A stretch of DNA of 64,000 nt from Chitinophaga sp. sic0106 (GCF_019219075.1 NZ_JAHUWJ010000002.1:248001-312000); one strand, 5' to 3'. Positions 36,708 through 46,881 are shown, counted from the stretch's first letter. Notes: generated from the sequence alone by a model not told the origin. Program-made: numbers and translations.

Positions 36708-38513
36708 ATGAAAAACAAATTTGTACTGGCTTTATCATTGATGGCAGCTGCCAGCGCTGCTTCAGGGCAATCGCAACCCTTGTCGCTGCAGTTCGACACA
36801 AACAAGGATATAGCTCCCGCAACTATTTCACAGCCTGCCTACACGAAAGGCCTGAGCGGAAAAGCGCTGCAGATCAGTAACAATACGTTACTGTCCTTTC
36901 CGGCCGAAAAGCTGCCATTCCGGCCTGATCAGGATTTCACCATACAGTTTTGGGTGAAATCTACTATGGATGCCAATAAAACAGCAGTGCTATTATCGCA
37001 GAAGGATTTTCCTGACAACAGTCTGGCTTCCCAGAAGCTGGCAGGATGGGTGTTTTATCAATACGGTGGTACCTGGGCCTGGAACATGGGTAGTGGTAAC
37101 CGCCGTATCACGCATGAAAGAAGTAACGGCCATATCATGCCACTCAACGATGGGAAATGGCATCAGCTTACTATGACCTATAATCATGTGCAATCAACCA
37201 TCCGGCTATTTTTTGATGGAGATAATAAAGTACTGTTTAATGTTGCAGATGCTGTTGGCTTTAATTTCGCCAGCAAAGCTGATCTCCGTGCGGGATGGGT
37301 GCAGCAGCAGGTTAATTCAAGGCCGGAAATAGAAAAGGGAGCCATAAAACTGCAGGAACTATTGGATAGCTTTAATAGCTTCCGGTTGCCTCCTCTTACC
37401 AATGACGACCTTGAGATGCTGATCGTTGACCCGTCAGCGTTAGTGTCTCAAAAATCTGCCCTGTTAAAAAAACAAATGGGCGCTGACAGCAACCGCTTAG
37501 TTAAACCCGACCTGAGCGGCATCCAAAAAATCAGGGCAGCCCTGGGCAAAAATCCATATACGGTACACCAAATCAGCGAGTTCATGGAACTGGCCCCCCT
37601 GCTGAAACTCTATGGCATTTCCAACGGTAAAGTTTTTGTCAGGGAAGAAGTCGCCGATACTTACCTGGCAGCAGAAAAACTCTCCCGCCCGGATTTTGCA
37701 CTGGATAAGTTAATGGTATACGACCGGGCTTTGACACCGGAAGAAATTAATGCTGCCTACACCAAATATTTCCCGTCCACCATTAAAAGTTTACCTAAGA
37801 ATAAAACGCAGCTCATTGCAGCCGACTGGAATATCTGGCATGGTGGCAAACATTTTACCCCTGCTAAAGATGGTTTTGATTCCCGGGTACGCATTGCAGA
37901 AATCTTACGTGCAAAAGATGCGGATGTCATCATGATGCAGGAAACTTACTCTTCGGGCGATTTTATTGCTGCTGAACTAGGCTACTATTATGCCACCACG
38001 GTAGATTGGGATTACCTGAACCAGGGTGCTAATATTTCAGTGCTCAGCCGTTATCCGATCGAAGAAATATATGTTCCCAAAGGTGCACCGTTTATGAACG
38101 TAGGTGCCAAAATCGACATTAGTAAAGGGCAGCAGGTATATGTGATGTCTAACTGGTATGGTATGAATCAATTTCAGGAGGTCTATGATTTTCATGCGCA
38201 GCGTTTTGCGCAATCAGATAGCATTCCCACTATTTTTGCCGGCGACTTCAATAACATTCCCCATACCGACAGTGACGCAGATGATACGCGAGCCTCCCGC
38301 AAAATGCTGTCCAGTGGCTTTACGGATGCCTACAGAAGTCTGTTTCCGGATGTAAAGACATACCCGGGGTATAGTCATCGGGAAGGTGTAAGAATTGACC
38401 AGATGTATTACAAGGGGAATGGGGTGAAGAATACCGGTACAAGCATTATCAGTACCTGGCCATCGGGTTTTCCAAGTGATCATTACCTGATGATCGGAAC
38501 ATTTGACTTATAG
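36708..38513 (+). CDS. LamG-like plus endonuclease/exonuclease/phosphatase fusion
   Basis: 601 residues from Met at 36708, where a signal peptide begins (MKNKFVLALS, cleavage near SGQS). The N-terminal LamG/concanavalin-like domain starts near residue 25 (DFTIQFWVKS, DGKWHQLTMTYNH). It is split by a helical insert of about 130 residues (about 198-328) before its last strand, ALDKLMVYDRALTPEEI. The endonuclease/exonuclease/phosphatase domain (about 368-601) shows AADWNIWHGG, VIMMQETY, FAGDFNNIP and SDHYLMIG, with the expected metal and catalytic Asn, Glu, Asp and His. Substrate could be nucleic acid, phospholipid or a phosphorylated sugar; the exported lectin-like domain argues for an extracellular target (inference). 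Confidence 0.85.
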   Translation: MKNKFVLALSLMAAASAASGQSQPLSLQFDTNKDIAPATISQPAYTKGLSGKALQISNNTLLSFPAEKLPFRPDQDFTIQFWVKSTMDANKTAVLLSQKDFPDNSLASQKLAGWVFYQYGGTWAWNMGSGNRRITHERSNGHIMPLNDGKWHQLTMTYNHVQSTIRLFFDGDNKVLFNVADAVGFNFASKADLRAGWVQQQVNSRPEIEKGAIKLQELLDSFNSFRLPPLTNDDLEMLIVDPSALVSQKSALLKKQMGADSNRLVKPDLSGIQKIRAALGKNPYTVHQISEFMELAPLLKLYGISNGKVFVREEVADTYLAAEKLSRPDFALDKLMVYDRALTPEEINAAYTKYFPSTIKSLPKNKTQLIAADWNIWHGGKHFTPAKDGFDSRVRIAEILRAKDADVIMMQETYSSGDFIAAELGYYYATTVDWDYLNQGANISVLSRYPIEEIYVPKGAPFMNVGAKIDISKGQQVYVMSNWYGMNQFQEVYDFHAQRFAQSDSIPTIFAGDFNNIPHTDSDADDTRASRKMLSSGFTDAYRSLFPDVKTYPGYSHREGVRIDQMYYKGNGVKNTGTSIISTWPSGFPSDHYLMIGTFDL

Positions 38514-38516
38514 GAA

Positions 38517-38558
38517 CACAGGCTTCACCAGGTTGTATTTAACCTGGTGAAGCCTGTG
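38517..38558. terminator. Bidirectional terminator hairpin between convergent genes
   Basis: A perfect 18-bp stem CACAGGCTTCACCAGGTT with loop GTATTT. It begins 4 nt after the LamG fusion gene and ends 5 nt before the 3' end of the minus-strand cytochrome gene, so it can serve both. Confidence 0.8.
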
Positions 38559-38562
38559 CATA

Positions 38563-40002
38563 TTAATTATTTGCTACTTTATGATACTCCACCGTATCGC
38601 CAGGCAGTTGGGCCAGCCTGTATCCGCCGGTATCAATTTTTACCAGCTCTAACTGTTTTTGCAACTCCTGTAAGTCTTTTGCAGGTATTCCTGTTTGGCC
38701 TACATACAGCTGTTCCAGTTGTTTATTATTTTTTAGGGAGATGATATCTGCCGCTCCGGCAGCCGTTTGTACCAGGTTAAGGTACATGAGGCCAGCGCAC
38801 TGGTTGAGCGATTTCAGCTCCTTGCCTTTGATGGCGGTGCCTTTCAGCGTTAACTTCGTGAGCTTTTTCAGCTGGCCGATGATGCCAAACACCTGATCGG
38901 TTACTGCGGTGCCGGATAAATCCAGCCATATCAGCTGTTCCTTCAAAGGCAGCAGCAGCGCTGCATCCTGATCGTTAAATGTTTGCGCAGTAAAAGCTGT
39001 GACAGACAGGTAGTTGCTGTTTTCCGCTACCGGCAATACTTTCAGACCCTTGGAGGTCAACGCTGCAATAGCAGCTTCCGGTGCTGCGCCTACTGTTTTT
39101 TCAGGCACGGTGACCAGCTGGTCCACCGGTTTGGATGGCTGCATAGCTGCCAGCACAGCGCTGATCCGGGGATTTTTTGGCAGGTCTTTTACCTTTTTAC
39201 CGGCAGGGCCGCCGCAGGCAATCCACCAATGTAACAATTCTGTTTCCGCTGGCGACAGCGAAGGTTTCCCTTTCGGTGGCATGCGGTGTTCATCATTTTC
39301 AGGGAGTATAATACGTTTGTATAGTTCGCTTTCCTCCGGCATACTGTCTTTCAGCACGGGCCCATTTTCACCACCTTTACGCATCAATGCCAATGTTTCC
39401 AGTTGCAGGCCGCCTTTCAGCTTTTGCTGACTATGGCAGCTGATGCAGCGATTGTTGAGCACAGGTTGCACGAGGTCTTCATACAACAATGCATCCCCTA
39501 TGTCTTTGTAATTACTGGTGCCTGCGGCTACCGCTTTTTTCGAGAACCCGCTGAGCGCCGCCGGCATGGCCGCTTCCAGGTAGTTGTCGCCATGCGTGAG
39601 CGTACCACCATAATGCCCGGTGATACTGATGAGCGCCAGCATTACCAGCGCCAGCACCAATTCTATCTTTGGGCTTTTTTTCAGCAGGCGGTATGCCACC
39701 CACCAGATGCCGCTGATAACGGCAACGGCTATACCGAGATAGAAATGTGTGTCTAATGTACGTTCCTCATAACCACCGTCCTGCGATAGTAAGTAACCGG
39801 TGATACAGCTGAAAGCCGCTGCAGCAAAGGCGAGGAACAAGGTGAACGGAATGGCAGCGCGCAGTGACTGCCACCTGGGTAATTTGCTGATCAGCACAAA
39901 CAGGAGCGCCAGTATCAGAATGCCTATTGGTAAGTGTACCAGCAGCGGGTGCATACGCCCTGTGAGACTAGCCCAGCTGCCTGTACTTTCTAAAAGAATC
40001 AT
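38563..40002 (-). CDS. Membrane protein with planctomycete-type cytochrome c domain
   Basis: 479 residues from the start at 40002; a longer frame would overlap the upstream gene. The N-terminal part has four or five membrane helices with GRMHPLLVHLPIGIL (DUF2231-like, about 15-130). A single-haem domain follows with CISCH (186-190) and MPP (241-243), the pattern of planctomycete cytochromes (PSCyt1). The C-terminal part (about 330-470) has leucine-rich repeat-like segments (LIWLDLSGTAV, LTKLTLKGTAI, LMYLNLVQTA). It is the last gene of a four-gene operon and may carry electrons from a periplasmic oxidation to the membrane (inference). It lies 25 nt downstream of the TIM-barrel gene. Confidence 0.85.
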   Translation of the reverse strand: MILLESTGSWASLTGRMHPLLVHLPIGILILALLFVLISKLPRWQSLRAAIPFTLFLAFAAAAFSCITGYLLSQDGGYEERTLDTHFYLGIAVAVISGIWWVAYRLLKKSPKIELVLALVMLALISITGHYGGTLTHGDNYLEAAMPAALSGFSKKAVAAGTSNYKDIGDALLYEDLVQPVLNNRCISCHSQQKLKGGLQLETLALMRKGGENGPVLKDSMPEESELYKRIILPENDEHRMPPKGKPSLSPAETELLHWWIACGGPAGKKVKDLPKNPRISAVLAAMQPSKPVDQLVTVPEKTVGAAPEAAIAALTSKGLKVLPVAENSNYLSVTAFTAQTFNDQDAALLLPLKEQLIWLDLSGTAVTDQVFGIIGQLKKLTKLTLKGTAIKGKELKSLNQCAGLMYLNLVQTAAGAADIISLKNNKQLEQLYVGQTGIPAKDLQELQKQLELVKIDTGGYRLAQLPGDTVEYHKVANN

Positions 40003-40027
40003 GCACAAAATAGTTGAGTAATTCAGA

Positions 40028-40960
40028 TCATTTGGCAGCGGCGTAACGCGCACGCAGTTGCTGCATCATATATACGTTGATGTCCCACTGATTGGCCAGC
40101 GGCTGCCGGGTGTAAGGCAGGGTAGGCATATAGTTAGGCGGACCGAACTCTGTAAGCACGGTGAGCGGTTTGCCTTCGGCCTGGTGGCGTTGTACAATCT
40201 GATCCCACCAGCTGAAGTGCTGCTTTACAGCCGCTTCCCACTCAGGGGCACGCGGATCGCTTACCTGCGGTCCTTCCTGGTGGCCTACGCGCGCATGAAA
40301 ATGGCTGGCGCGGGAAAGTGCCGCTGCTACCGCTTCCGGCTGATCCTGCAAGAGCGATTCGTGCACATTGCACCAATGGGAAATATCCAGTGTTAAGCGG
40401 AGATCAGGTTTGGCGTCAATGAACTGTTTCGCAATATGTGCGGCAAACAGCATCCTGCTGCGGTGTGTTTCGTGGTATACCGGTATGCCACTCGCTCTGG
40501 AAATGCGGGTGGTCATATCAATGAGGCGGCAGTTTTGTTCGAAGGTGAAATAATCCCTGCCGCTGTGGCAATTCACATATAATGGCTTTACAGCTGCCTT
40601 TGCAGTAGCGCGTTGCAGGTTGGTTTCAAACTCTGAAAAGTGTTTGTCGAAGTTGCTGTTGCTGCCGGCGGCGAGGTAGCCTACGGCGAGGTCATTATCT
40701 TTCAGTGCTTTGAATAACTCCGTTTGTACGTCAGGGTTACCTGACCACCATACCTCTATGCCATCGTATCCTGCCTGTTTGGCGGCAGCGCAAAAGGCGG
40801 TGATGCCACCGGTGAAACCCCAGTCGGTAGCCATAATGGTGAGCTTAAAGCCTGGTTTAATGCTGGTGTTGGTAGTAGCCAGTGATGGGAGGGATGGCAG
40901 CAATAGCGCACCGCCCAGTATCGATGATTGTTTCAGGAAATTTCTTCTGTCGTTGTTCAT
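40028..40960 (-). CDS. Exported sugar phosphate isomerase/epimerase-like TIM-barrel protein
   Basis: 310 residues. The twin-arginine signal RRNFLK (5-10) with a hydrophobic stretch predicts export as a folded, perhaps cofactor-bound protein. The body is a xylose isomerase-like TIM barrel: AGYDGIEVWWSG, YVNCHSGRDYF, LTLDISHWCNVHES and a late TEFGPPNYMP carry likely metal ligands (His, Glu, Asp). In other bacteria, such proteins in DUF1501/DUF1553 operons are thought to act on sugars or polyols, but no reaction is established. Third gene of the operon, 17 nt after the DUF1501 gene. Confidence 0.87.
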   Translation of the reverse strand: MNNDRRNFLKQSSILGGALLLPSLPSLATTNTSIKPGFKLTIMATDWGFTGGITAFCAAAKQAGYDGIEVWWSGNPDVQTELFKALKDNDLAVGYLAAGSNSNFDKHFSEFETNLQRATAKAAVKPLYVNCHSGRDYFTFEQNCRLIDMTTRISRASGIPVYHETHRSRMLFAAHIAKQFIDAKPDLRLTLDISHWCNVHESLLQDQPEAVAAALSRASHFHARVGHQEGPQVSDPRAPEWEAAVKQHFSWWDQIVQRHQAEGKPLTVLTEFGPPNYMPTLPYTRQPLANQWDINVYMMQQLRARYAAAK

Positions 40961-40976
40961 GCGGTTATGGAATATT

Positions 40977-42464
40977 TTAAGCCAGTATCGGTGTGATTAC
41001 TTTCCCTCCGGTGTCGGTGAGGCGGAACGGCCTTCCCTGGAACTGGTAGGTGAGTTTTTCGTGATCAAAACCCAGCTGCTGTAAGATGGTTGCGTGTATA
41101 TCATTGATGGCCACTTTGCCTTTTACGGCGGCATAGCCTATTTCATCTGTTTCTCCCCAGGTAAATCCTTTTTTAATGCCTGCCCCTGCCATCCAGATGG
41201 TAAAGGCTTCTACGTGGTGATCGCGGCCAAGGAAAGGCATGTCTTTACCATCGCGGTTTTCCTGCATAGGGGTGCGACCAAACTCACCACCCCAGATTAC
41301 CAGCGTTTCGTCCAGCAGGCCGCGTTGCTTCAGATCCTGAAGCAGTGCAGTAACTGGGCGGTCGATTTCGCGGCACTTATTACGGAAGCCATAGTCGATA
41401 GCCAGGTTTTCATCTGTGCCATGACTATCCCAGCCCCAGTCGTACAGCTGTACAAAGCGTACGCCTTTTTCCACGAGCTTGCGTGCCAGCAGGCAGTTGT
41501 TGGCAAAGGATTCTTTCCCTGGCTGTGTGCCGTACATTTCGTGGATATAATCGGGTTCGTTCTGTATGTTCATCACATCGGGAACGGCTATCTGCATTTT
41601 ATACGCCAGCTCGTACTGTGAAATACGGGCCAGTGTTTCCGGGTCGCCGTACGCCGTGTATTCTTCTTCGTTAATGCGGTTGATGGCATCAATAGAGGCT
41701 TTGCGCATATCGCGGTCCATCCCTTCCGGATCGGAGAGGAACAGCACCGGGTCGCCTTTGGTGCGGCATTGTACGCCCTGGTATACGGAAGGCAGGAAGC
41801 CGCTGCCCCAGATGCTTTTTCCGGCATCCGGTGTTTTACCGCCGGAGGTGAGCACTACAAATCCCGGCAGATTACTGTTTTCTGTACCTAAGCCATAGGT
41901 TACCCAGGAGCCGGTGCTGGGTCTGCCGAGCCGCGCACTGCCGGTTTGCATCAGCAGCTGTGCGGGGCCGTGGTTAAACTGGTCTGTTTGTACTGCTTTG
42001 AGGAAGCTCACGTCATCAGCCATGGTGCTGAAGTGCGGCAGGTGATCGGAGATCCAGGCGCCGGAATTACCGTGCTGACTAAACACCGCCTGTGGCCCCA
42101 GCATTTTAGGGACGCCGCGGATAAAGGCGAACTTCTTTCCTTCCAGCAATGATGGCGGGCATAGCTGGTTATGTAATTTCTGCAGGGCAGGTTTATAATC
42201 GAACAGCTCTAATTGTGATGGTGCGCCGGCCATGTGCAGGTATATCACGCTCTTTGCCTTGCCGGGAAAATGCGGCACCTTGGGCGCCATGGGATCAGCC
42301 GCTACTGCGCTGGGGATGGCACTGCTGCCACCGCATCCGGCGAGGAAGGAGCCCAGGGCTGCCGCCCCGATGCCGGTTACACAGTCCATTAAAAAGTGGC
42401 GGCGGGTGAGGGAGCGCAGGTGCTCTTTATTAGCTTCGTCTATCAGTTTTTTGTATCTGGACAT
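40977..42464 (-). CDS. DUF1501 protein, exported alkaline phosphatase/sulfatase-fold
   Basis: 495 residues. TRRHFL (21-26) followed by a hydrophobic stretch ending in LAGC suggests export by the Tat route with lipid attachment. DUF1501 proteins have the alkaline phosphatase-like fold; visible motifs are YLHMAGAPSQLELFDYKP, DWGWDSH, and WGGEFGRTPM with LGRDHH. No catalytic cysteine or serine motif typical of S1 sulfatases is seen. In Planctomycetes these proteins nearly always sit beside DUF1549/DUF1553 cytochromes, as here. Function unproven. Confidence 0.9.
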   Translation of the reverse strand: MSRYKKLIDEANKEHLRSLTRRHFLMDCVTGIGAAALGSFLAGCGGSSAIPSAVAADPMAPKVPHFPGKAKSVIYLHMAGAPSQLELFDYKPALQKLHNQLCPPSLLEGKKFAFIRGVPKMLGPQAVFSQHGNSGAWISDHLPHFSTMADDVSFLKAVQTDQFNHGPAQLLMQTGSARLGRPSTGSWVTYGLGTENSNLPGFVVLTSGGKTPDAGKSIWGSGFLPSVYQGVQCRTKGDPVLFLSDPEGMDRDMRKASIDAINRINEEEYTAYGDPETLARISQYELAYKMQIAVPDVMNIQNEPDYIHEMYGTQPGKESFANNCLLARKLVEKGVRFVQLYDWGWDSHGTDENLAIDYGFRNKCREIDRPVTALLQDLKQRGLLDETLVIWGGEFGRTPMQENRDGKDMPFLGRDHHVEAFTIWMAGAGIKKGFTWGETDEIGYAAVKGKVAINDIHATILQQLGFDHEKLTYQFQGRPFRLTDTGGKVITPILA

Positions 42465-42474
42465 ACGAATGATT

Positions 42475-45189
42475 TTAAGATTTGGTCATGAATTCATCCA
42501 GGTTCATCAGCGCGTTGGCTACTACGGTCAGCGCTGCGGCAGACGGCGCCTCTGGCGTGTTGCTGCTGCACTGCAGCAGCTTGCAGGCAGCCGCAGGATC
42601 TTTCTGGTAAGTGGTTAATGCTTTGTTGTATAGTGTAAGCAGGACTTTCAGCTTAGTATCGGTAATAGGTTTGAACATAGCGCGTTCATAACCCCAACGG
42701 ATACTCGCAGCCGGATCTTTGGACTGTGTTTGCATTTGTTTAGCCAGTGCTACCGCTGTTTCTACATACACCGGGTCATTGAGTGTTACCAGTGCCTGTA
42801 GTGGTGTGTTGGTGCGTATCCGGCGTTGCAGGCATACTTCGCGGCTGCTGCCGTCGAAGGTGATCATGGAAGGGTAAGGGCTGGTGCGTTTCTGGTAAAC
42901 GTATACCGCACGGCGGTATTGATTGCCGTCGTCCGCCTTTTTCCAGTATTCACCGCTCCATACCGACTGCCAGATGTTATCCGGCTGGTAAGGCATGATG
43001 CTGGGCCCGTGCTGGTTCAGGTTTAGTAATCCGCTGACGCTGAGCGCCTGGTCGCGTACCGCTTCGGAAGTGAGCCTGAAATGCGGTCCTCTGGCCAGGT
43101 AGCGGTTAGCGGGGTCTTTTTCCTGTAGCTCAGGTGTATTGACAGATGAACGTTGGTAAGCAGCAGAGAGCACCATTTCTCTCAGTAATGGCTTCAGGTG
43201 CCATTTGTAGCGGTGCATGAAATTATAGGCGAGGTAGTCCAGCAGCTTCGGATGCGAAGGCGTGAAGCCCTGGGTGCCGAAGTCCTCCAGCGTTTCCACG
43301 ATGCCGATGCCAAATAGTTGCTCCCACAGGCGGTTAACCATTACCCTTGCGGTGAGCGGGTTTTGATCGGAGGTAAGCCACTGCGCAAATCCGAGGCGGT
43401 TGCGCGGGGCGTTGGCCGGGAATGGATTGAGTGAATGAGGGACATCGGGTTTTACTTCTGCGCCTGTAACCATCCAGTTGCCTCTTTCAAATATATGCGT
43501 GGGGCGGTACATAGATACCGGGTTCTCTACCATCACAGGTACTTCTTCCGGCTGCATGTTCACTACTTCCATAAATTTAGCGGCTATCTGGTCATATCCC
43601 GGCGCACCTTTCCCTGGCAGCTCTTCGCGGAAGGCGAACCATTCCACTGCGCATACGGAGGACTCTTTTTGTAAGGCCGGATTGCGGAATATAAAGTACA
43701 GGTCATGGATGCCTGAGGTGGCAGGCATTGGAATGTTGATGGCGAGGCGGCCTTTGGTGACGGCCAGCGGCTGCGTCAGCAATGTTATACCGTTGAGGCT
43801 GTCCAGGCGTATTTCCATAACACCACCGGGCGTGCCGGTCCAGTAGTTCATGAGGAAGCGCGATTTGCCGGTGAGGTCCTGCTTCGGGAGGCGGCAGCTA
43901 CCGCCGCTTCTGATGCCGAGGTATTTGGTATCTGCGAGGGCGCCGTTGATGTATTGGTCGCAGTCGTGTGCATGGCGTTTAGGTTCCAGCACGGTCATGA
44001 ATTCCTTTACATCCTGTTGTTGTATGGTGTTGCCGTTGTTGCTCACCCAGCTGGTAATGGCCTTTACCTGTTCGTTACTAACGCTGTCGTACAAACGAAG
44101 TTTAGGATGTTCCATGTGGGTATCTTCATCGCGGGTATTATTGACGAAGGCGAGCAGTTTATAATAATCTTCAAAGCGGAACGGATCATAAGGGTGGCTA
44201 TGGCATTGTACGCATGCGATGGTAACCCCTTGGAACACGTCCATGGTGGTGCTGATGCGGTCCATTACGGCGGCGGTGCGGAACTCTTCGTCCTGGGTGC
44301 CGCCTTCATCGTTGCTCATGGTGTTACGGTTGAAGGCCGTAGCGATGAGTTGGTCTTTGGAAGGGTTGGGCAGCAGGTCGCCGGCGAGCTGTTCGATGGC
44401 GAAGCTGTCGTAAGGCAGGTCGCGGTTAAATGCGTCGATTACCCAGTCGCGGTAGCGCCAGATATTCCTGCCGTTATCACGTTCGTAGCCTTTGGAATCG
44501 GAGTAGCGGGCGAGGTCCAGCCACATGCTGGCCCAGCGTTCGCCGTACTGCGGTGATTGCAGCAGTTTATCCACCAACTTTTCATAGGCTTTGTCGCTGT
44601 TATCTGCTGCAAATTGCTTAGCCATTTCCGGTGTGGGTGGTAGTCCGGTGAGGTCCATGCTCACGCGGCGCAGCAACGTCATTTTATCGGCAGCGCCGGC
44701 GGCTTTAAGGCCTTCGGCTTCGAGTTTTTCGTTGACGAAATAATCGATGGCATGGTCCTGATCAGGTACCGTGGGTGCTTTGGGTGATACGTAAGCCCAG
44801 TGCTCGCCCCATTCCGCGCCGGATTTTACCCAGGCGGTCAGGATATCGATTTCTTCTTTGCTGAGGGGATCTCCTTTCTGTGGCATCCGTTCTTTCGGGT
44901 CCTTACAGGTGAGCCGGCGGATAAATTCGCTGTGATCAGGATCACCGGGAATAATAGCGGGCTTGCCCGATTTAGTGACACCAAGGGCCTCTTCGCGGAA
45001 CAGTACACTGAATCCGCCACTTTGCTTTACACCGCCGTGGCAGCTGATGCAATGCTTGTTTAAAATAGGTTTGACTTCTGTACTGAAGTCCGGTTTTCGC
45101 GTGGAGTTACATGCAGCCATTATACCGCCCGCAACCAGGGCAATGCATATGTTCACTGTAAGTATCCGACGCGTAGTGGAATAACGCAT
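42475..45189 (-). CDS. PSCyt1-DUF1549-DUF1553 cytochrome lipoprotein
   Basis: 904 residues. Lipobox MAAC (Cys27), then a haem-binding PSCyt1 domain with CISCHG (47-52) and an MPQ methionine as possible axial ligand. DUF1549 follows (about 140-345; [32 protein letters not shown] with a second CXXCH motif), then a beta-sandwich region (about 425-520), and DUF1553 (about 600-870; [27 protein letters not shown]-like end). Two CXXCH motifs make it a likely dihaem protein. These proteins are highly expanded in Planctomycetes and are associated with the use of complex or sulfated glycans, but no activity is known. First gene of the operon, 90 nt after the AraC gene. Confidence 0.9.
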   Translation of the reverse strand: MRYSTTRRILTVNICIALVAGGIMAACNSTRKPDFSTEVKPILNKHCISCHGGVKQSGGFSVLFREEALGVTKSGKPAIIPGDPDHSEFIRRLTCKDPKERMPQKGDPLSKEEIDILTAWVKSGAEWGEHWAYVSPKAPTVPDQDHAIDYFVNEKLEAEGLKAAGAADKMTLLRRVSMDLTGLPPTPEMAKQFAADNSDKAYEKLVDKLLQSPQYGERWASMWLDLARYSDSKGYERDNGRNIWRYRDWVIDAFNRDLPYDSFAIEQLAGDLLPNPSKDQLIATAFNRNTMSNDEGGTQDEEFRTAAVMDRISTTMDVFQGVTIACVQCHSHPYDPFRFEDYYKLLAFVNNTRDEDTHMEHPKLRLYDSVSNEQVKAITSWVSNNGNTIQQQDVKEFMTVLEPKRHAHDCDQYINGALADTKYLGIRSGGSCRLPKQDLTGKSRFLMNYWTGTPGGVMEIRLDSLNGITLLTQPLAVTKGRLAINIPMPATSGIHDLYFIFRNPALQKESSVCAVEWFAFREELPGKGAPGYDQIAAKFMEVVNMQPEEVPVMVENPVSMYRPTHIFERGNWMVTGAEVKPDVPHSLNPFPANAPRNRLGFAQWLTSDQNPLTARVMVNRLWEQLFGIGIVETLEDFGTQGFTPSHPKLLDYLAYNFMHRYKWHLKPLLREMVLSAAYQRSSVNTPELQEKDPANRYLARGPHFRLTSEAVRDQALSVSGLLNLNQHGPSIMPYQPDNIWQSVWSGEYWKKADDGNQYRRAVYVYQKRTSPYPSMITFDGSSREVCLQRRIRTNTPLQALVTLNDPVYVETAVALAKQMQTQSKDPAASIRWGYERAMFKPITDTKLKVLLTLYNKALTTYQKDPAAACKLLQCSSNTPEAPSAAALTVVANALMNLDEFMTKS

Positions 45190-45279
45190 TAGACTAATGA
45201 TTGACGTAACCTAAAATTAAGAAGGACCTGCCTGATGATTACTAGATGATCTGTCGGAAATGATGGATTATTTTATGAT

Positions 45280-46155
45280 TCAGGTATTCCTTTCCCTGTA
45301 CTGGTTGGGCGACACGCTCATCACTTTTGTGAAAAGCCTGGAAAAATAGTACGGGTCCTCCATGCCCAGCCGCGCTGCTATCTCCTTAATCCTTAAAGTA
45401 GTGAAAAGCAGGTACTGGCAAGCATCCTGGACTTTCAGCTGGTTAAAATACTCAATAGGAGAAAAGCCGGTATGGGCCTTAAATAAGGAGCTGAAGTGCG
45501 ACTGCGAGAGGTTTGCAGCATTTGCCATCTGTTGCAGCGTCAGCATTTTATGCAGATTTTTCCGCATAAATGAAATGGCCAGGTCGGTGGCATTATGGCT
45601 GGGAGCCACGGTCAGCTCAGCTTCTGAATAAATGCAGTTGGCCAGGAAAGTCCAGAAATGCATGTTGGCATACAACAGGTTCTCTGTTCTGTAGCCTTTC
45701 TCCAGCTGCCGGTAGCTTTTGTCAAACAGCTCTATCCGCTGGTCGGACCAGCGCAGAAAAGTTTTGTACCCCTGCCACTCCTTCATGGCAGCCTCCAGCA
45801 GCCCGTCGCTGCTGGTGCCGGTGAAATGTGCCCAGTAGATGGTCCATGGATCTCTGGCGTCGGCATTATACTCATGCGGCACGTTCCGCGGCAGCAAAAA
45901 ACAATTGCCCGCCTGCATAGGATGGGCATGGCCGCCAACGATGATCTGACCGGCGCCCTCCTTGCAATAAATTAAGATATGCTGATCAGCCCCTTGCGGA
46001 CGTTTCTTATAATGGAACTTAGCTTTGTCGTAGAAACCAATGTCGGTAATATATAAAGGCGCAAGCGCCGGATTCATTGTACACTGCGTGGCTAAAAGAC
46101 TGCGTGGAAGCACAATTGCTCGCTGCCCCTGGAAGCCTTCTCTCTTCCGGATCAT
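45280..46155 (-). CDS. AraC-family transcriptional regulator
   Basis: 291 residues. The N-terminal cupin-like sensor (about 40-130; ILIYCKEGAGQIIVGG, CFLLPRNVPHEY) resembles sugar-sensing AraC proteins such as RhaR/MelR types. The C-terminal double helix-turn-helix (about 195-291) includes LTLQQMANAANLSQSHFSSLF and the signature DPYYFSRLFTKVMSVSPNQYR. It lies directly upstream of, and on the same strand as, the DUF1553 operon and probably senses its substrate. The upstream sequence TACTTTGA (plus-strand complement at 46170-46177) is close to a -7 element. Confidence 0.9.
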   Translation of the reverse strand: MIRKREGFQGQRAIVLPRSLLATQCTMNPALAPLYITDIGFYDKAKFHYKKRPQGADQHILIYCKEGAGQIIVGGHAHPMQAGNCFLLPRNVPHEYNADARDPWTIYWAHFTGTSSDGLLEAAMKEWQGYKTFLRWSDQRIELFDKSYRQLEKGYRTENLLYANMHFWTFLANCIYSEAELTVAPSHNATDLAISFMRKNLHKMLTLQQMANAANLSQSHFSSLFKAHTGFSPIEYFNQLKVQDACQYLLFTTLRIKEIAARLGMEDPYYFSRLFTKVMSVSPNQYRERNT

Positions 46156-46239
46156 AACGGGATATTTGAATCAAAGTAAGAAAATCCATCCCGACGGACA
46201 ATTTTATTGGATGAGTGGCAATGAAAACGATTGAAACGA

Positions 46240-46881
46240 CTATTTCTTCTTCAAAACAGTCACAGAAAAGATTACCGGGGTGACAGGTACATCATTTTTA
46301 TCGGTAGGCTGCCCACTGATTTTTTCAACCACCTCATAGCCTTTGGTAATTTCACCGAATACGGTGTAATCGCCATCCAGTCGCGGTATACCACCTATGG
46401 ACTCATATACTTTTTTATGCTCCTCCGGGATCACCACCCCTTTTTTCTTTTCCAGTTCTGCCAGTTGGGCTGGGGTATATTTTTTACCGGTTACAAAATA
46501 TATCTGGTTGAAGTACGCCGCCTTTTCAGGGTTATCGTCGCGGCCAGCACCCAGGGTGCCGCGTTTGTGATAGCGGTTGGACTTGATCTCCGCAGGAAAG
46601 CGGGGTGCCCCCAGTTCAGGATGCTGCTTTTCATACAGCAGGGTAGTATCGTCCAGCACGCCGCCCTGGATCACAAAGTCCTTGATCACCCGGTTAAACA
46701 GGGCATTGGTGTAAGTGCCCTTCCTGATTTCAGCAAGGAACATATCCCGGTACTTCGGTGTATCGTCGTACAGCATAACGGTGAAATTGCCTTGGTTGGT
46801 GGTAAATTTTACCAGTACTGACTGCGCCTGGGTAATGATAGCACCCAGCAGCAGGGCAACTAACAGCATCCCTTTTTTCAT
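46240..46881 (-). CDS. Exported cyclophilin-type peptidyl-prolyl isomerase
   Basis: 213 residues with a signal peptide (1-20). The cyclophilin core is visible: FTTNQGNFTVMLYDD, FNRVIKDFVIQGG, FPAEI, AGRDDNPEKAAYFNQIYFV and DGDYTVFGEI. It carries an insert (KKYTPAQLAELEKKKG) common in Bacteroidota periplasmic cyclophilins. It assists folding of exported proteins. Divergent from the three-domain esterase gene. Confidence 0.92.
   Translation of the reverse strand: MKKGMLLVALLLGAIITQAQSVLVKFTTNQGNFTVMLYDDTPKYRDMFLAEIRKGTYTNALFNRVIKDFVIQGGVLDDTTLLYEKQHPELGAPRFPAEIKSNRYHKRGTLGAGRDDNPEKAAYFNQIYFVTGKKYTPAQLAELEKKKGVVIPEEHKKVYESIGGIPRLDGDYTVFGEITKGYEVVEKISGQPTDKNDVPVTPVIFSVTVLKKK

Noticed and set aside
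38563..46155. Recent insertion by a mobile element carrying the cytochrome operon
   Set aside because: No transposase, integrase, direct repeats or tRNA was found at the borders. Transfer remains possible only on phylogenetic grounds.
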